Notes under the pieces: model-generated
Database searches by the model: none
Seen by the model: the letters and a program-made list of their open reading frames with translations, nothing else
Told to the model about the DNA's origin: nothing
Source of the DNA: Streblospio benedicti
Taxonomy: Eukaryota; Annelida; Polychaeta; Spionida; Spionidae
Direction: 5' to 3'
Assembly: GCA_019095985.1 (NCBI GenBank)
Contig: CM032660.1
Coordinates: 42,179,220-42,243,219 of the forward strand
Length of the DNA stretch: 64,000 nt
Translations under genes and position numbers: made by a program
Part shown: positions 46,614 to 58,658 of the stretch, in pieces
Numbering within the stretch: the stretch's first letter is position 1
Layout: every line of letters begins with the position of its first letter

Positions 46614-46950
46614 TTACACATGCCCGTCCAAAATCTTTCCAAAATACATATGATGCCTTGGATCATTATTTGCAGATTTAGTCACAGTTTCAATTTCAAA
46701 TGACTCATAGCATAGATCCTTGTGTAGCCCCATGCACTGTATTCCTGGATTCAGGGTATCACAACGTAGGACATTCTTGTGCAGAACTTTATCTTCAATC
46801 TCATCCATAGTGAACTTTACTTTTATCAGCATGTCATCTTCTTGTAATATTTTCGCCGGATAAAAAATCCCATATGTTTTATACTTTGCAAAGCAATGCA
46901 TGTTTGTACGCTTGTAGACAGAAAAAAATGGGACGAATGATCTCAAACCT
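46614..46950 (-). CDS. Tudor-like exon, unassigned gene
   Basis: Open frame on the - strand: YKTYGIFYPAKILQEDDMLI, KVKFTMDEIEDKVLHKNVLR, and SFEIETVTKSANNDPRHHMY, ending at GTAAGTG. The alternation of a basic/aromatic strand, YpAkIl, and KVkFt...d.v....vlr resembles a Tudor-type barrel, but this is a shape match only. Good acceptor and donor placement and the absence of stops suggest a real exon of the - strand gene set. Confidence 0.4.
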
Positions 46951-47249
46951 GTGCCTTTATATTGGCAGCGGGTGGTTTTGAATCGTACAAAACGAAAGCC
47001 GCGGGAAATTCCAAGAAACGTCCAAAATCCTGCTCTTAAAGTTGCAAAAATGAGAAAATACAGACATTTGATGCGGAAGTTCTGTTTTTTTTACGGATAT
47101 TACGATTGTTTCGCTCATTTTTCCTAGGAAAAAACGGAAAATGCGTAATTTTCGAAAGTGTCATGCGTAGAAAACAGAAAAAACGTAATTGTTATGGTTA
47201 TTCCAAGAAACTGCAGAACATATAGAAATTGCGTAAGTAACAGAAGGTA

Positions 47250-47565
47250 TTTACGTTTGTAAGAACAGTAAAAATGAGAAGAAATGGGAAAGAATCGTAA
47301 CAAATCGTAACGTAATTCTCGTAATTTTTCTTCTGTGTCCTTCTGACGCAATTTGTACTGTATCTACCAATTGGGCCATTAAACTAAATGGAGTTTTGTA
47401 AAATTTATTGTGATAGCTGAGGTTTCTACGACTCACTGTGAATTTCGTTGGTTCTGTACACCTGGGCAATAATGACATGCCAGACCATAAAGTTTTGATA
47501 GCAGTCCCTTTGCCAATGCCATAGCATGATGCAACTGTGTCACAGCTGGATTATGCACGTGCTGC
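47250..47565 (-). CDS. Exon with CDTVxxxxGIGKG motif
   Basis: After AATCCAG the - strand frame reads SCDTVASCYGIGKGTAIKTL, WSGMSLLPRCTEPTKFTVSR, and PFSLMAQLVDTVQIASEG. G/S-C-D-T-[VT]...G.GK is a block found near the C-terminus of the same large invertebrate protein family as the LDETHE proteins. Order on the - strand (LDETHE at 50.5 kb, then this) is the expected one, so it may be the distal part of the 49.3-50.6 kb gene. That link is inference. Confidence 0.4.
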
Positions 47566-47595
47566 CAACAAATTTGATATTATTGCTGAGTATTT

Positions 47596-48107
47596 ACCTT
47601 TAGTCTTTTTTACGTCTATCACAGCTCTTCCTTTTATGGGAGGCTCCATGATTATTGGAATTGTGAGGTTTTCAGTATGGTGATAATGCACTATCCCACT
47701 CAACATCAAAAATGTTTCCAAACACAGACAATTTGTGACTTGCATCATTTAGCTTTTTTGTTAACTCCTCAATTCTTTGATTTGCTCTATCCAGTCCATT
47801 TTCTAATTCGGCGATCTTTTTTTTTATAATTTTGAGTGTCTTGTATATCCTTATCCTTTCTTTTATTTTGTTCATGTCCATTATTACTTTCTCGTACTCC
47901 ACAGAATTTGTCCGCCTTATGTGGTTTAGTTCCCTAAAGCTCCTGTCTTTGTCACCATTGGTCATATATTGGGTTAACGCCGCAATTTTTCGTTCAGCTT
48001 CTTCTCTTGCAGCTTTGATAGAGTCTTTGAGTTTCAATATTTTGATGTGCTCGGGCCACTTCGGATTGAAAGGTGGGCCAGGTAGATCTCTAAACAGGAA
48101 AGCCATC
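47596..48107 (-). CDS. Coiled-coil protein, first coding exon
   Basis: After GTTGCAG the frame opens MAFLFRDLPGPPFNPKWPEH then a long helix rich in Glu, Lys, Ile (IKERIRIYKTLKIIKKKIAE), typical coiled coil. Near 47680 a one-base change separates VEWDSALSPY from the continuation LTIPIIMEPPIKGRAVIDVK, which ends at AAAG/GTAAAT. Unknown function. Upstream (48600-48720) is a CpG-richer patch that could be its promoter, in which case the gene starts here. Confidence 0.45.
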
Positions 48108-48119
48108 TGCAACAAATAA

Positions 48120-49276
48120 ACAAATCATTCAAGTAGCAACCACAATCCAATAAAAATCATAAAGTAAGTTTCACAATGTGACTAATGTTCAATGAAAAAA
48201 CGTTTTCATTCCAAGAAAGTGTTAAGATCATCTTTGTAGCAATGACATTAACAATTATTACTTAGTAATATCATGATAATTATACTCAAAAAAAGCAATA
48301 AATTTCTCTCCCTTAATTATGAAATATATCCAAACTTAAAAACAAATAAATTTCTGTCATATTAATTTATAATTTATAACAAAAATTACAATTATCAAAC
48401 GAACAAGCAAATGTATATTATTCACCAAGCGTATAAAAAGAAGATGTTCCAACACCAAATATGTTTTTATTCTTGAAACAAACGCATACCTAATACATAA
48501 TATCCTATTAATCCAGATTTCAGCACAACTTCAACTTTAGCAATAAAACACAACAGAAATAAAAAAGTTACCAAATAGAAAATGTTCAAGCGTATCCTAG
48601 AGTGTTTCAAGTAATTTCATGTAATTGATAAAATTTATTGTGTTACACGCTTTCATGCGTTGTGTCATCGCGGTGCTAGTAACGCGCGTTCAGCGCATCA
48701 TTTCAGTATTTCAAAATGGCAAAAGGTAATCACATACAATTTTTCTTTCACTGATTTATCAACTTGAATAGTACTGTATATACATGTATAAAATCCCCTC
48801 GGCGTTTATCCGAAAAAGTGCTGTTTTGGGGCATATTTCAAACTGTAAAATGGCTCACTTATAGGCCAAGGGGCATAAGTTCGAACCTTAAGCCCACCCC
48901 CATTTTGGCGATGAATAAGCATTGGATTATTTTAAAATGGAGAGCTAACATATCCCCTATCACGGACTTGTACTGTATATCTTTCAAGATTTATGTGAGC
49001 GATGATGAGTGACAAGAAGATTTACAGTGTGCACGAAGCTTGGCAGTTAATACAATTGGTAGTCATTGGTGAAATGTCCATAAATAATATCTGAGTATTT
49101 GTTATTGTTTTATTGCATTTTATAACTTGATAGTGTAATTAAGACGTTTTTATTTCACTCCTGAATCAGCCCGTAAAGAAGCATAGTTTCATCTTTTACT
49201 AGTCAGCATTTCATAGGGGCTTTAATAGGCACTACCACGTGACTCATTCAGCTCCTGGTCCTCAACCACAGACTAC
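48120..49276. other. No gene recognised; CpG-richer patch
   Basis: 48655-48720 is locally CpG-rich (GTAACGCGCGTTCAGCGC) and is followed on the + strand by ATGGCAAAAG/GTAATC, a possible tiny first exon. Nothing else has coding character. Confidence 0.25.
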
Positions 49277-50611
49277 TCAACCGCCGGTTCTTACCTTCAA
49301 ATCCCTTTCTCCTATTTTTTTTCTCCAAGATGTAAAAACGTTTTTGTCATATATTTCGGGAACTGTATGTCCAACGATGTATCTGCTAAAAAATTTACAC
49401 AATTTCCTTTTGTTACGTCTGTTACTCAAGAAGTCTTGCCAAGTACAAGATGGAAGGCGAGTGCTGTCAACATCACCAATGCCCGCACCTGTTGTTTTAT
49501 CAGCATCTGGGTCCATGTCTGCCAGGGTCAGCAAAAATCAGATGAACCTTCTTTGCACCTTTCTTGAGAAACTTGTAAATCCATCTCTGTTGTACAAAAG
49601 CGGCATAATCACTAAATGTACAGTTACCTCCCACAGGTGCACTATTTAGAATGAACATTCCATATATCAAAACACATTCTAATGAATTCTTGCAGGGAAC
49701 AGTCGCTGAACAGATGAGGAGTATTCTGTTCGTAGCGTGCTTTATAAAGTGTGTGTCATAAGCTTTTGAACCCCTATGAGGACTTCCAGCCTCTGTAGCT
49801 ATTGCCCATGGCATTTCCAATAACTGTCCATATTTCTGTATATCTATCAGCATGTTAGACTCGTCAGAATGGGCTATAATCCTTTTGTAGTAGGGCAGCA
49901 ATAATGGCTTGTCTTTGTGTGATCTTTTACCTTGCGTTTTTGTAACTTTTCTTTCCTGGAAGGTTTTCGACTTAAATTTTTTCAAAACAGTTTTTGTGCT
50001 AGATACTTTAAGGTACTTGTATTCAACATAAGATTCAAGCAGCTTCTTTCCTTCACTGTGATAATTATTCAAACTGTCCTGAACATCATTAGGTGCTGCA
50101 ATATTAAGAAATATATGTTGCGAAGGATTATTTTCTTTACGATTGAATACAGAAGTTTCTTCTATCTTAGCAACATAAACAGAAATGTTCTTTTCATCGT
50201 TATTGATTTTGCTTGAATGCAGACCATCATGCAACACTTGAGAAGTATTTCTAAATAATTGGTAACGAAATTTTTTTAACTAAGGAGCTCGGTATGGTAA
50301 ATATCTGACGAGTGTTGAAATTCTATCTTCGTCAGCTTTTCCTAATGCCATCTTCAGCTCTCGGTTGATTGTCTGTTCATGTGTCTCATCAAGAGCCAAA
50401 TTTGAGTAAGGGCAACCCTTGAGACTATTCACAAAGCCGCCCTTTTGAAGATATGACAAAACCTGTTGTGGCATTGTTTCTGAATGGGAAAAGTGCTGAA
50501 CTAAAATTCTTGAGTAGAAAGGCTTATCAGTTACATGAAAAAGTGGAATCATGTTCTTTAAACAATTATTTCTGAGGTTCCAGTCACCAGTTTGTATTGC
50601 AATTGTCAATC
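49277..50611 (-). pseudogene. LDETHE-family protein, second and diverged lineage
   Basis: From acceptor ATTATGTAG: GLTIAIQTGDWNLRNNCLKN, MIPLFHVTDKPFYSRIL, NLALDETHEQTINRELKMAL, LVRYLPYRA then a stop near 50280; the next frame (50237-49500) gives NDVQDSLNNYHSEGKKLLES, a basic segment, and KKVHLIFADPGRHGP; after a frame change, WQDFLSNRRNKRKLCKFFSR. Compare the left-arm copy: NWHLRN, LDETHETTIN, LYYLPYSA, NVVKDSMLNFRTNG. Both share one architecture at low identity. The block order matches a large unnamed protein family of aquatic invertebrates. Two main lesions. Confidence 0.55.
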
Positions 50612-51149
50612 CTACATAATTACCCACAAACAATACAATTGTGAGGGTGACTCGAGCTTAAAATGAATGACTATTCAATTACAAACTGCCCAATTAAGCT
50701 AAGTGAAAGTTACTTTTCAAGCATGAGTTACAATATAAAACTTTTGACATGAACTTTAAATGAGAACATTGACTAAAAAATACAACAAACATAGACAAAA
50801 CATATCTTATTGTACATAAACATCTTAATTAAATATACATGCCATATGCTATGAGACTCATGTTAATGAAATTATTCAAATAACTAGAAATGGAACATAA
50901 TATAAAACTACCTATTTCTTTGTCCATCGTATAACTTGTTGTCCATTACAAAATCATTGAACTTTATAGGTATATAATAATCCAGGTAAACTATTGTCAC
51001 GACTGAGATCTAAGAAAGCAAATAGACTGTTGTATGAACATCCAGGGGTAACATTTTGTGACTATTGATCAGTTTTGAAAACAAAAAATACTTACATGTA
51101 GTTATATCTTTTCTTTGCAACAACAAAGCAGGCCAAAAATGTATAAAGC

Positions 51150-51670
51150 AAGGGGCACAATGGCAAGGTGGGTCTACATACAGTCTACGACCAAAAACGC
51201 ACAGAAATTGTACCGATCCGTGAGTGTACAGTGCGGAAAACGACGTTTTTTATTCAAGGCTGCACGGTGGCCGCAGAAGAAGTTTGGCTTGCCAAACTTC
51301 TACGACCACCCTGCATCATGGCCTAACCGTAAGGAGGCAGTGCGGAGACCTTTCGTGAAACACAGAGGATTTACCCGCACGTTGTCGGCACAGATACAGT
51401 ACTGGGGCCATGCGTTGCCTGTACCATGAACACGCGGATCCCGTACTTTTGTAATCACACGGTGCGTAGAGCGTAAGTTGTACGCGAGTACATCGCACTT
51501 TCTATGCAAGTTGATCTCACGGCCACCTCAATAAAAACCACTCCCTGTCCCGACGCATTCCTAACGCACGGAGCCCCGTGCGTATGTGCACACAACTGCA
51601 CGCTTGTCAATGCTATGAAAACGCCAGTAGACGCCGCAACCTCAACACGCCTTGCGGCAACCACAGCCAT
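51150..51670. mobile_element. GC-rich private block in copy A
   Basis: CpG-rich compared with all surroundings and absent from copy B except for a short CTAACGCACGGAG remnant. Contains a perfect hairpin (51278-51288 with 51291-51301, AGAAGTTTGGC) and a second (CGCACGGAGCCCCGTGCG, about 51571). Several overlapping open frames exist on both strands, none recognised. Either an insertion or a segment lost from copy B. Confidence 0.45.
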
Positions 51671-52229
51671 AGGTGGAATGTGCCCTCACTTAATGAATCA
51701 CCACTATTTGAGGCCTAGATTAACCAGTTATTCAGTAACCAATATTTTATTGATTTGTAACATATTTTCTTTTTCACTGCTTTATTTTATTTATCAAATA
51801 AACAAATCAAAGTAACAAAATATTTCTCCCACTCTTTGGGGGGGGTGCCTGGCAGGGCGACCATTGAATCTGTTCCTTTTGCATGGAAGGAAGGAGAAGC
51901 CCCGTACTCAGACAAGGCGGATATGTAGGAGAATTCTCCACTCCACCGCACCTAAAAGTTTTTTGGAGATTCATCTTCGAGGTCAATCACGTTAAGAACC
52001 ACTGATTGACTGTCTATGCTATGTTCATCATCAATTGTGGTGCCCTCGAAGATCGTTCCACTAGTTTCGAGATCTGCAGTCTCCTTTTCAATCATGCAGA
52101 TAATGCAGTAATTTACAAATGTACAAATGTACAAAAATATTCCAGTATTTACACAACAGCATCCTGATTATGGTTTTTAACAACTTCACCTAACAAGCTG
52201 TGCAGAAAGATGAGGTGGAGGTAGGGTGT

Positions 52230-52845
52230 TGATAATGATAATGATATTAAAATTTAAAACAATATTGTTGACAATCCCACGTGACACATAATCATCTACA
52301 TCATTTGTCCCCACATGCAAAATGACTAGTTTGGCCCTTCTCACCAACTCTACAATCTCCCCCTCCCTCTCAAGCTTGTCCATAAGCCTCAAAGTTGTCA
52401 GGCCCCCAAAGGCCTTGACGGTTGCATCCAAAGGCTTCCGAGGGGTCGACAAATCGAATCCGAAATTAATAGCACCGCCGGTCTCCATGAACCAGGCCAA
52501 TGGGTTTATGGGCGGCTGTTAATAATGAAAAGCAAAAATTGTTGATGTGTTTCAGATTTATCAATGATACCTTTCTGTGCAGTAATTCAGCATACAAATG
52601 ATATTTATCAGTTTGATAGCTGGAACTATGTCTTTAGGGATTAAAATAGGAACATATTTTTTTCCTTTGCCTCTCAAATATGCAACAATGAATTGCCCTA
52701 TAAGTAACTTTTCATTAGTGTCAGCTTCTTCTTGGTCCTCTTTTCTCACCCACTCGCCATTTAACGCATCTTCAAATTGTTTAATTTGCAGACGCCACCT
52801 CTTCACCTCTCCTAGCATTAAATAATGTAAGCCTGGGTAAAACTA
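52230..52845 (-). mobile_element. SGNH-like and recombinase-like frames, copy A (fossil)
   Basis: 52510-52260 encodes WFMETGGAINFGFDLSTPRK and AKLVILHVGTNDVDDYVSRG, with block III (GTND) of SGNH hydrolases. Upstream on the same strand 52845-52561 encodes LTLFNARRGEE and QFEDALNGEWVRKEDQEEAD, then LIGQFIVAYLRGKGKKYVPI, the mid-region of the tyrosine-recombinase-like family also seen at 34.6-36.1 kb. Family class (Crypton-like or retroelement) is unresolved. Broken. Confidence 0.5.
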
Positions 52846-53576
52846 ACTTAAGTGAGTGTATTTGTCAAGTGTATAACGTTTGCATAAATACTTTTAATTC
52901 TGTCTCTAGATACACTTTCAAAATTGTTACTTCATTTTCCAATGGTAAACATTTAGGTTTGCGAAGGAGCTCCATAGAGGACTTTTTTACATCTCACGAG
53001 CCATTGGAATAAAAATTCCAATGATCTGTTTATATAGGCCTTTTTGAACTTTTCTAGTTCTTTATCTTTTGTATCTGTAGGTTTGGATATCTTAGAAATT
53101 GTATCAACAAGATCTTCTAAGTGCTTACGATCAAACATCATTGTTAAATCATTATTGTTATTTGATTCCATATTATGACATATGGCTTTATGCTTTTGAT
53201 TTGAAACTATGGAACTATCAAAAACTGCATTAACTTTTTACATGGCATTGTCAGTGTATCACTCACAAGTTTATTATCATGATTCATGTGAAACATCAAT
53301 TGACCGCCACTCTGCCCCACGCACGTTGAGTCCTACTAAATGAAATCTTTGCTGGACACTTCTGAAATCTTTTACTGCCTGTAAGAATGGGATCTTCAAG
53401 TACACAGCGTTCCATCAGTGCCTTTATTGAATACTGAAGTTTCTTCTATCTTAGCAACTTAAACAGAAATGTTCTTTTCTTTATCAAGTATTGATTTTGC
53501 TTTGAATGCAGACCATCAAGTGCAACACCTCCTGAGCAGTTTTTCTAAATAATTGGTAACAAAATTTTTCCCAGAG

Positions 53577-53925
53577 GCAGGGTTCGACATAAGTGGTAGA
53601 CCTGTAGCCCTGGTCTACCTGAAAAACTGGCCGGGTCTACCAGCTTTTTGCCAGTAGGTAGACCTGTCGCTCACCTGGTTTTGCAGTTCCATTATGTATT
53701 ATTAAAAAAAATGCTGGTGTCCAACAACCTGTTTGAATCATCATTCCTTATTTCAACAAACACAGAGAATTATATTATGTCAATGTATTGAATTATGCAC
53801 TCCCTTTAAAGGGCAAACAACATTATGCATTTTTTACCAACACGGAGTGTCGGGCTACCTGATTTTGAGTCGGTCTACCTGATTTTAAACTTGGTAGACC
53901 TGATGTCTTCTGCCTTACCATCTGT
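53577..53925. mobile_element. Private insert in copy B with GTAGACCTG motifs
   Basis: Replaces about 60 bases of copy A. GGTAGACCTG, GGTCTACC and variants recur about seven times in both orientations, and AGGCAG lies near each end (inverted). Likely a short non-autonomous repeat. Confidence 0.6.
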
Positions 53926-55439
53926 AATGCCATCTTCAGCTCTCGGTTGATTGTCTGTTCATGTGTCTCATCAAGAGCCAAATTTGAGTAAGGGCAACTT
54001 TTGAGACTATTCACAAAAACCGCCCTTTTGAAGATATGACAAAACCTGTTGTGGCATTGTTTCTGAATGGGAAAAGTGCTGAACTAAAATTCCTGAGTAG
54101 AAAGGCTTATCAGTTACATGAAAAAAGTGGAATCATGTTCTTTAAACAATTATTTCTGAGGTTCAGTCACCAGTTCGTATTGCAATTGTCAATCCTACAT
54201 AATTACCCACAAACAATACAATCTTTGAGGGTGACTCGAGCTTAAAACGAATGACTATTCAATTACAAACTGCCCAATTAAGCTAAGTGAAAGTTACTTT
54301 TCAATTATGAGTTACAATATAAAACTTTCGACATGAACTTTAAATGAGAACATTGACTAAAAAATACAACAATAAAACATAAACAAAACATATCTTATTG
54401 TACATGAAACATCTTAATTACATATACATGCCATATGCTATGAGACTTATGTGAATGAAATTATTCAAATAACTAAAAATGGAACATAATATAACACTAC
54501 CTATTTCTTTGTCCATCGTATAACTTGTAGTCCATTACAAAATCATTAGGAACTTTCACGACAGATCTAAGATGGCAAATAGTATATAATAATCCAGGTT
54601 AACATTTTGAACTATTGTCGATTTTGAAAACAAAATTCTACAAAATCTTTTCTTTGGCAAATAGACTGTTGTATGAACATCCAGGGGTAACATTTTGTGA
54701 CTATTGATCAGTTTTGAAAAACAAAAAAATTAATCATGTAGTTAGATCTGAAAGAGAGGATTTCTTTGCACAACAACAAACCAGGCCAAAAAGTTGTGCA
54801 TGAAGCAAATCACCACTATTCAAGGCCTAACGCACGGAGATTAACCAAGTTATTCGGGTGCCCTCACTTAATGAATCACCACTATTTGAGGCCTAGATTA
54901 ACCAGTTATTCAGTAACCAATATTTTATTGATTTGTAACATATTTTCTTTTTTTCACTGCTTTATTTTATTTATCAAATAAACAAATCAAAGTAACAAAA
55001 TATTTCTCCCACTGGGCGGGGTGCCTGGCAGGGCGACCATTGAATCTGTTCCTTTTGCATGGAAGGAAGGAGAAGCCCCGTACTCAGACAAGGCGGATAT
55101 GTAGGAGAATTCTCCACTCCACCGCACCTAAGGCTTTTTGGAGATTCATCTTCGAGGTCAATCACGTTAAGAACCACTGATTGACTGTCTATGCTATGTT
55201 CATCATCAATTGTGGTGCCCTCGAAGATCGTTCCACTAGTTTCGAGATCTGCAGTCTCCTTTTCAATCATGCAGATAATGCAGTAATTTACAAATGTACA
55301 AATGTACAAAAATATTCCAGTATTTACACAACAGCATCCTGATTATGGTTTTTAACAACTTCACCTAACAAGCTGTGCAGAAAGATGAGGTGGAGGTAGG
55401 GTGTTGATAATGATAATGATATTAAAATTTAAAACAATA

Positions 55440-56015
55440 TTGTTGACAATCCCACGTGACACATAATCATCTACATCATTTGTCCCCACATGCAAAATGA
55501 CTAGTTTCGCCCCTTCTCACCAACTCTACAATCTCCCTCCTCCCCTCTCAAGCTTGTCCGTAAGCCTCAAAGTCGTCAGGCCCCGAAGGCCTTGACGGTT
55601 GCATCCAAAAAGGCTTCCGAGGGGTCGACAAATCGAATCGAAATTAATAGCACCAGCGGTCTCCATGAACCAGGCCAATGGGTTTTGGCGGCGGCTGTTA
55701 ATAATGAAAAGCAAAAATTGTTGATGTGTTTCAGATTTATCAATGATACCTTTCTGTGCAGTAATTCAGCATACAAATGATATTTATCAGTTTGATAGCT
55801 GGAACTATGTCTTTAGGGATTAAAATAGGAACATATTTCTTTCCTTTGCCTCTCAAATATGCAATAATGAATTGCCCTATAAGTAACTTTTCATTAGTGT
55901 CAGCTTCTTCTTGTTCCTCTTTTCTCATCCACTTTCGCCATTTAACGCATCTTCAAATTGTTTAATTTGCAGACGTGCCACCTCTTCACCTCTCCTAGCA
56001 TTAAATAATGTAAGC
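55440..56015 (-). mobile_element. SGNH-like and recombinase-like frames, copy B (fossil)
   Basis: Same modules as copy A: an SGNH-like piece at 55690-55440 and LFNARRGEE...QFEDALNGE and LIGQFIIAYLRGKGKKYVPI at 56010-55750. Broken, in different places from copy A, so the two decayed independently. Confidence 0.5.
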
Positions 56016-56071
56016 CTGGCTAAAAAACTAACTTAAGTGAGTGTATTTGTCAAGTGTATATTGTTTGCATA

Positions 56072-56341
56072 ATTAGACATTGAAGAAAATCTATCTTCTC
56101 TCCACCCGAAACCCCTGAATGCTTGACCATCGTCATCCCTAGTGAAGAGAAAATTCAAATCATTTTCCACTTCTTCATCATTACCGTCATTTTCATCACT
56201 GCTGCTATCACTGTCTTCGTCCATCATTTGTGCGCGGTCCAAAATTTCATCTTCTAATAATTCTCTCTCTAGATTCAGCTCTTCATCTATCGGTTCGACA
56301 TCACTGAAGTCACTTCCATCAGAAAGCTCATCATTCTCCAT
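56072..56341 (-). pseudogene. piggyBac-type transposase N-terminus, copy 1
   Basis: The ATG at 56341 opens MENDELSDGSDFSDVEPIDE, an acidic Ser/Asp/Glu-rich leader typical of piggyBac transposases, to DDDGQAFRGFGWREDRFSSM. At 56071 the frame leaves piggyBac sequence and runs into tandem copy B (NYANNIHLTN, stop at 56033). The leader matches 63792-64000 almost base for base. It is a severed leader without the DDD catalytic core. Confidence 0.55.
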
Positions 56342-56345
56342 GATT

Positions 56346-58658
56346 TTTTTATTTTGAAATTTACTAATATTACTTTTAAAAAGCTTTTTTTAAAAAACAC
56401 CAGACGGCTTAACTGAAATGTGTCCGCATAAAAATTATAAAGTAAAATTTTGTTTTTAATTTTGTGATTCGTGTTTTGAAATTATGCAAATTTCGGGGAT
56501 ATCCCACACGCTGATTAGTCAAGACATGTGTGACTAATGAGAAATGATAAATCATAAATAATTAATGTGAGAGGGAATCCTAGATAAGATTGTTATGTGC
56601 AAGCAGTGCAAAACATAACGTCCTATGATAAATTGAATCATTGTAGGCCTAACTCAACTTATGGTGGACAATAAAATGATTTATTTGTGACCAAAGCCAT
56701 TTTTGCTTGTCAAACAACGATTTCTATGCATGTTTAAGGTCAGCTTCATTAACCTTGATGTTATAAGAATATTTAACATAATATGATTGTTTTATTAACA
56801 CGATATTTAAAAGGAGCTTTTCACAATTGAAACAAAAATACAAATCTCCGCTGGCGTATGATCAAGTTGAGCCGAGCATAATCATATGCAAAATTATGTC
56901 CCCAAATCTATGCCTCTTGATAAATAATTTAATTTAGCTCCATTCTTAATGTATGATAATTTCATTTTTAATTAATATTAATATTTCATATTCACACAGC
57001 TTACAAAAAAGAAAAAAACACACTAAAGATGCTGGTTCACACCTCTGTGGTAGTTGAAATAGGGAAAAAGAAAAAATCTGCATTTCCAAAGATCCACACA
57101 AATCTCCGCTGCGTATATGTTTTCTGAGATGTTCTTTTTGCTTTTGTATAGTTTCACCTGAGAAAAGCAAAGTGTACAACACATATGTCATTGTAATGGC
57201 CACGTCATCTGGGTGATCAAAGCAGTACAAAGTCAAATAAAGAAGTCATTTAATGTACATGTATGTATACCAGACAGTTTGAGGCGGAAATAACAAGCAC
57301 ATCAGGAAAAGGTTCAACTATTCAAAGCAAATCCAGCAATTCATATGTTGAATCTGACAATCATTTATCATGCCCTTAAGTGTAGAAATTTTTTTAAAAA
57401 TCGCATCCACCCACCCTCGTTCCGGTGTCATGAGTGCATAATGTTTTTAATAATCAGCAAAAACTCAAAAAAAATCAAATAACTTTTTTCATCTTATTAA
57501 ATCACTTATTTTATTCCCAACATGATAGGAATTAATGATAAATATCTATTAACACTAGTCTTTAAATTTAATTCATGTTAAAACATTTTAAAATCGAATC
57601 AATACATAATGTACTCTCAGGAACACTTAAAATTTAGTTAAAAATAGCATTTTATATGCAATATCTAAAGATCTATGAATTTAATTCGCTTCATTTTTGC
57701 ACATAATATAAGCATATGTTTGCTCATTAACATATATAATTATCAGCATAGACGTCCAGGCTATTTTTCAAATTATAGCTCGTCAAAAGTAAGAAAATCA
57801 TTAAAAAAAACAAATTTCTTAAGATAAATGCCATTTCAAGCTCAATATCAAGACTATTTACAGACAAAGGCCCCTGATATTTAGATATATAATATATTTA
57901 TGCTATTTAACATTTTCACAAATATCATCAAAGGCATTAATTAATTTTTAAATTTTGCAAACAAAAATGCAAAATTTTCAAACATTGAACTTCCTTTTCA
58001 AATCGTTAAACAGTTTGAGCCTCTTTTCTGCATATGTATTGAATAACAATACTTTTATACCCAAATAAATAATCTAATATGATCTTCATACTGATTATAA
58101 CAAAACAACAGATTTTAAATGCATAAATGAGAGCTCAATAACATAAAAAACAGTCTATGCTAACATAAATGTCAATGCACAATTTGTTACAATAAGTGGT
58201 CAAAATTTCGTACATGTATAGATGAAAAATATATTTTTTTTACTGAAGCTTGATCTTATATATACATATACAATAAGTATTATATTCTATTTTTTACATC
58301 GTCGGTTTTCACGTGTTTTAATGCACAATACCTTACCAGCCCCTGTACATATCAACCCGTGGGACGAGACACTGAATATAAATGGAACTCGTATTCAGTT
58401 AAAACACTGCCACGCGCACGACGTAACAACGTTTCTTATTTCAAGGTCATCCCGGGAAACTATTGTTTTCGCACTACTAGTTACGTAGAACGTGCATTGA
58501 TTTTCCAAATAAGAGGCAGATGATTTGGCGAGCTCCCGTGTTTTCATTGGTTGAAAGTATGGACAGGTGCCCCCCACTATGAAAGTGACTCACATCACGG
58601 CTATATACTGCGTATATAGACGTGAGATATGACGATGATTTTTTACAGAACAACCTCT
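56346..58658. other. No gene recognised
   Basis: Strongly A/T-rich. 58330-58590 is GC-richer with several CpG and a TATATA-like stretch (58600), a possible promoter region but with no gene attached. A 96-codon - frame at 57236-56946 has no recognised motif. Confidence 0.3.

Larger units (their letters stand above)
50140..52890. repeat. Tandem duplication, copy A
   Basis: Matches 53423-56070 in direct orientation (for example CCTCACTTAATGAATCACCA at 51683 and 54861, GAAGTTTCTTCTATCTTAGC at 50152 and 53433). Copy A has a private GC-richer block (about 51150-51670); copy B has a private block at 53577-53925. Several percent divergence, so not recent. Confidence 0.9.
53423..56070. repeat. Tandem duplication, copy B
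   Basis: Direct copy of A (see 50140-52890), including a second, shorter LDETHE block (53930-54015), the A/T-rich intron and the SGNH-like region. It ends at 56070, where sequence changes abruptly into a piggyBac N-terminus. Confidence 0.9.

Noticed and set aside
48715-48724. Bidirectional promoter with a tiny + strand first exon (ATGGCAAAAG/GTAATC)
   Set aside because: No downstream + strand exon was found, and the CpG-rich patch is very short.
51115-51429. 104-codon basic open frame in the CpG-rich block
   Set aside because: Several overlapping frames are open on both strands because the block is GC-rich; no motif or splice signal supports this one.
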